Source of the DNA: Anammoximicrobium sp964409865
GTDB lineage: Bacteria; Planctomycetota; Planctomycetia; Pirellulales; Pirellulaceae
Reading direction: 5' to 3'
Assembly: GCA_964409865.1 (NCBI GenBank)
Contig: CAYPGE010000460.1
Coordinates: 1-6,919 of the forward strand
DNA length: 6,919 nt
The notes below the pieces were generated by a model, which made no database searches, was not told where the DNA came from, and saw only the letters and a program-made list of their open reading frames with translations. Numbering within the stretch: position 1 is the first letter of the stretch; each line of letters begins with the position of its first letter. Positions 4,829 to 6,919 of this stretch are shown one piece after another. Position numbers and translations under genes: made by a program.

Positions 4829-6760
4829 ATGACGAATCACGAAACCAGCCCCGTTCAGCCATCCCGCTCTGGAGCCGATCCAGCGTTGGCCGGGCAGCAC
4901 CGCGGTTTGGTGCTGGCGTCGGCCATTCTGGCCACCGGTGGGATGTTGGTGGCCGGCGGATATGGCTTGTGGAACGATCTGCTGGTGCTTTGGGCGCTGG
5001 CCATCGACGCCGCCCTGGCCGCGCTGGCTGCCTCGCGGTGCCTGAACGTCTGCCGTCTCCGCCGGCTGGCGGCCTTGGCTCAGCAGCGTCCTGAAGCAGA
5101 CGGGCAGACCGCCGCGCCTCGACGGGGTTTGTCGCGTTGGGACAGGGAAGCCGACGAGGAGGATGACCAGCCGATCGGCGTCTGGGACGTGCAGCACGGT
5201 CTGAAGTTGCACTACCTGTTCCTGGCCTTGATACCGACGGGAGTGCTGGTGCTGCTGGCCGCCCGCGCCGTGTGGACTTCGCAGGTCCCGGTGCCGGCCG
5301 AGCCGTTGGGCAGTTCGGCCACGGCCCTGGCGGTGGTCTGCCTGGCGGCCTCCTGCCTGTGGCTGGTGCTGGCGCGGTCCTTCGCCAGCGTTCCCGACAG
5401 GGAGTTGCCGGAGAGCGCGGGGCTGGCGCTGGCGTTTCGAGAACTTCAGTGGGCCAGCGTGGTGGCCGCGGCGGGGCTGTTGGCCGGCTTCCTCTGGCCG
5501 CCGGCCCCCGTGTGGGCAGGCCGTCTGCTGTTGACTTGGATCGTCGTCACCGGCGGCGAACAATCCGTCAGACTGCTGATCGTCTGGCTGGGCCGTCCCG
5601 CCGAAGGGCCGATCGTGATCGCGCCTTTGCGGCAGGTGGTCCGCGAAGGCCTGTTCGTACACGGCAACCCGTTGCCCGTTCTGTTCGATACGATCGAGCG
5701 GCGGTTTGGCGTCAGTTTTCGCTCTTCCTGGGCGATCCAGTTCGTACGCCGGTCGCTCGTGCCTGCCCTGCTGGCCGTCGGCGTGCTGTTCTGGGGGCTG
5801 AGCAGTCTGGCGGTGGTGCGGGTCGACGAGCTGGGCGTCCGTGAGAGTTGCGGCCGACTGCAGGCGGCGCCGCTGCCGCCCGGGCTGCACTGGAAGCTGC
5901 CTTGGCCGTTGGGCCGCGTGCTGCGGTATCCGGTGAAACGGGTGGAGGCCAAACCGATCGGGTTCATCAGCAATCCGGGACGGCAAACGAGTTACCTGTG
6001 GAGCAAGAAGCACGCCAGCGAGGAGTTTGCCTTGGTGCTGGGCGACGGCTCCGAGTTAGTCGCGCTGGGTTGCATGGTCTACTACAAGATCCACGAGGAC
6101 CGGGAGCGGTTCCTCGATTACGTGTATGGCAATCAGAACCCGGACGACGCCTTGGAGGCGTATGCGTATCGGGCCCTGATGGAGCACACGCGCGGCACGA
6201 CCTTGCTCGAAGTGCTGACGGCCAACCGGGCACAGTTCGCGGACCGTTTGGAGCAGACGCTGCGCGGCTACGCCCAGACCCATCGCCTGGGAATCGAGGT
6301 CGTGGACGTGGCGCTGATGGGACTTCATCCGCCTGTCGAAGCGGCGTCCGACTACCTGGATGTGATCAGTGCCCGGATCGACGCCGATCGCGTCCGCGTG
6401 GAAGCGTTGGGCGAGAAGGCCGTGAAATTGGAAAAAACCCAGGAGGAGACCGACGCAGCCGTCGCGGCCGCCCGCGTGGAAGCCGCCCGGCGGATCGGCC
6501 AAGCCAACGGCGAGTCCTCCCAATTCATCGCCATGGGGGAAGCCTACGCCGTAGCACCGGAGTCATTTCAATTGCGGCTGTGGTTCGAGGCGTTCGAGGA
6601 CATCCTGGAAAAGAAACGTTTTGTGCTGGTCGACAAGGCGGTGGCCACCGGGTCGGGAGGCATTCTCCTGGACCAGCGCGGGCAAATCCCGACGGAAGAT
6701 CCGGTCCCCCTGACCCGCGATGCGGGTTCTTCGCGGACCGGCAGCCGGGGCCAAAAGTAA
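4829..6760 (+). CDS. hflK: HflK-like SPFH/prohibitin-domain protein with long polytopic N-terminal extension
   Basis: This 643-residue membrane protein resembles HflK, which with HflC forms a cage around the FtsH protease in the inner membrane. The SPFH part starts after a helix near 309-330: V-D-E-L-G-V-R-E-S, L-P-P-G-L-H-W-K-L-P-W-P and Y-P-V-K-R-V-E to residue 373. It continues through the band-7 core (A-L-M-E-H-T-R-G and I-E-V-V-D-V-A-L) to about 510. A charged, probably coiled-coil stretch follows at 515-570. The end, L-R-L-W-F-E-A-F-E-D-I-L-E-K-K-R-F-V-L-V-D, matches the HflK C-terminus. E. coli HflK has about 420 residues and one membrane helix. Here about 300 extra N-terminal residues hold roughly six more hydrophobic segments (near 26-46, 51-70, 125-147, 165-183, 206-224, 229-252), with an acidic loop at 105-113. 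The ATG at 4829 follows the previous stop by 4 bp; an in-frame ATG at 4793 would overlap that gene by 32 bp and is less likely. No ftsH gene is in view. Confidence 0.85.
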   Translation: MTNHETSPVQPSRSGADPALAGQHRGLVLASAILATGGMLVAGGYGLWNDLLVLWALAIDAALAALAASRCLNVCRLRRLAALAQQRPEADGQTAAPRRGLSRWDREADEEDDQPIGVWDVQHGLKLHYLFLALIPTGVLVLLAARAVWTSQVPVPAEPLGSSATALAVVCLAASCLWLVLARSFASVPDRELPESAGLALAFRELQWASVVAAAGLLAGFLWPPAPVWAGRLLLTWIVVTGGEQSVRLLIVWLGRPAEGPIVIAPLRQVVREGLFVHGNPLPVLFDTIERRFGVSFRSSWAIQFVRRSLVPALLAVGVLFWGLSSLAVVRVDELGVRESCGRLQAAPLPPGLHWKLPWPLGRVLRYPVKRVEAKPIGFISNPGRQTSYLWSKKHASEEFALVLGDGSELVALGCMVYYKIHEDRERFLDYVYGNQNPDDALEAYAYRALMEHTRGTTLLEVLTANRAQFADRLEQTLRGYAQTHRLGIEVVDVALMGLHPPVEAASDYLDVISARIDADRVRVEALGEKAVKLEKTQEETDAAVAAARVEAARRIGQANGESSQFIAMGEAYAVAPESFQLRLWFEAFEDILEKKRFVLVDKAVATGSGGILLDQRGQIPTEDPVPLTRDAGSSRTGSRGQK

Positions 6761-6766
6761 GGTCTC

Positions 6767-6780
6767 GGATTTTGGAATTC
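6767..6780 (-). repeat. Inverted copy of the AAATCC-AAAATC intergenic unit
   Basis: The minus-strand reading GAATTCCAAAATCC matches the unit at 3236-3249 in 12 of 14 positions. It lies in the 73-bp gap between the HflK-like gene and the next start, again between two genes of the same operon. The short length makes chance similarity possible. Confidence 0.35.
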
Positions 6781-6833
6781 AACATCAACGATTTCTCGTC
6801 GCTCTTTCACCTGAAAGGGCCTGAGGTGAGCAG

Positions 6834-6919
6834 ATGACGCAGTCGGACGAAGAACCGCGCGTTGGCAAGCGATCGGCGGCAGCCCTGTTGTGGCGCGTCC
6901 TGTTGGCCGCGGTGGTGGT
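6834..6919 (+). CDS. Membrane-anchored protein N-terminus, probable HflC-like SPFH partner (partial)
   Basis: An ATG at 6834 is preceded by a strong GAGGTGAG site at 6823-6830, the best ribosome binding site in the operon. The 28 complete codons encode a short charged cytoplasmic head (M-T-Q-S-D-E-E-P-R) and then a basic-flanked hydrophobic stretch beginning A-A-A-L-L-W-R-V-L-L-A-A-V-V, which runs off the right edge. That layout fits the N-terminal anchor of an SPFH protein, and hflC normally follows hflK. The family domain itself is not visible, so the HflC assignment rests on gene order. Confidence 0.55.
   Translation, partial: MTQSDEEPRVGKRSAAALLWRVLLAAVV

Noticed and set aside
4586..6013. 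475-codon minus-strand open frame
   Set aside because: It lies antisense to the membrane protein and HflK-like genes. Its translation is rich in Arg, Gln, His and Pro with no recognisable domain, as expected from the complement of GC-rich coding sequence.
5848..6837. 329-codon plus-strand frame inside the HflK-like gene
   Set aside because: It is a +1 shadow of the SPFH domain, rich in Gly, Arg and Ala, with no domain pattern.

Overview
The window is GC-rich and has the look of an environmental, probably planctomycete-like, bacterium. That placement is an inference from three things: weak or absent Shine-Dalgarno sites at several starts, an HflK-type protein with a long multi-spanning N-terminus, and short 'AAATCC...AAAATC' intergenic repeats. 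No rRNA or other phylogenetic marker is present to confirm it.

Left part (1-1110). A CHASE2-type sensor domain reads in from the left edge on the plus strand. A TolC/CzcC-type outer-membrane efflux protein reads toward it on the minus strand. Both lose recognisable homology at the same place, about 285-305. The two genes are therefore fused tail to tail, by a real rearrangement or by an assembly chimera.

Middle (1110-1970). A small cysteine-rich C_GCAxxG_C_C family protein lies on the minus strand upstream of the efflux gene. A 374-bp divergent intergenic region with two perfect hairpins separates it from the plus-strand operon.

Right part (1971-6919). Seven co-directional genes are packed tightly: (1) a MinD/Mrp-type P-loop ATPase with an inserted 2x[4Fe-4S] ferredoxin; (2) an IscU/NifU-N type Fe-S scaffold with a C-terminal CGEC; (3) a NifX/NafY-fold 'dinitrogenase Fe-Mo cofactor' family protein; (4) a PaaI-type hotdog thioesterase overlapping the third gene; (5) an uncharacterised His/Cys-bearing six-helix membrane protein; (6) an HflK-like SPFH protein with an extra polytopic N-terminal half; (7) the start of a further membrane-anchored protein, probably its HflC-like partner.

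The first three genes make a plausible compact Fe-S or metal-cofactor assembly or carrier module. No nitrogenase structural gene is visible, so a role outside nitrogen fixation is likely. Linkage of this module to a thioesterase, an unknown membrane protein and an HflK/HflC-like pair is the most interesting feature of the window. A joint function is inferred from gene order only.
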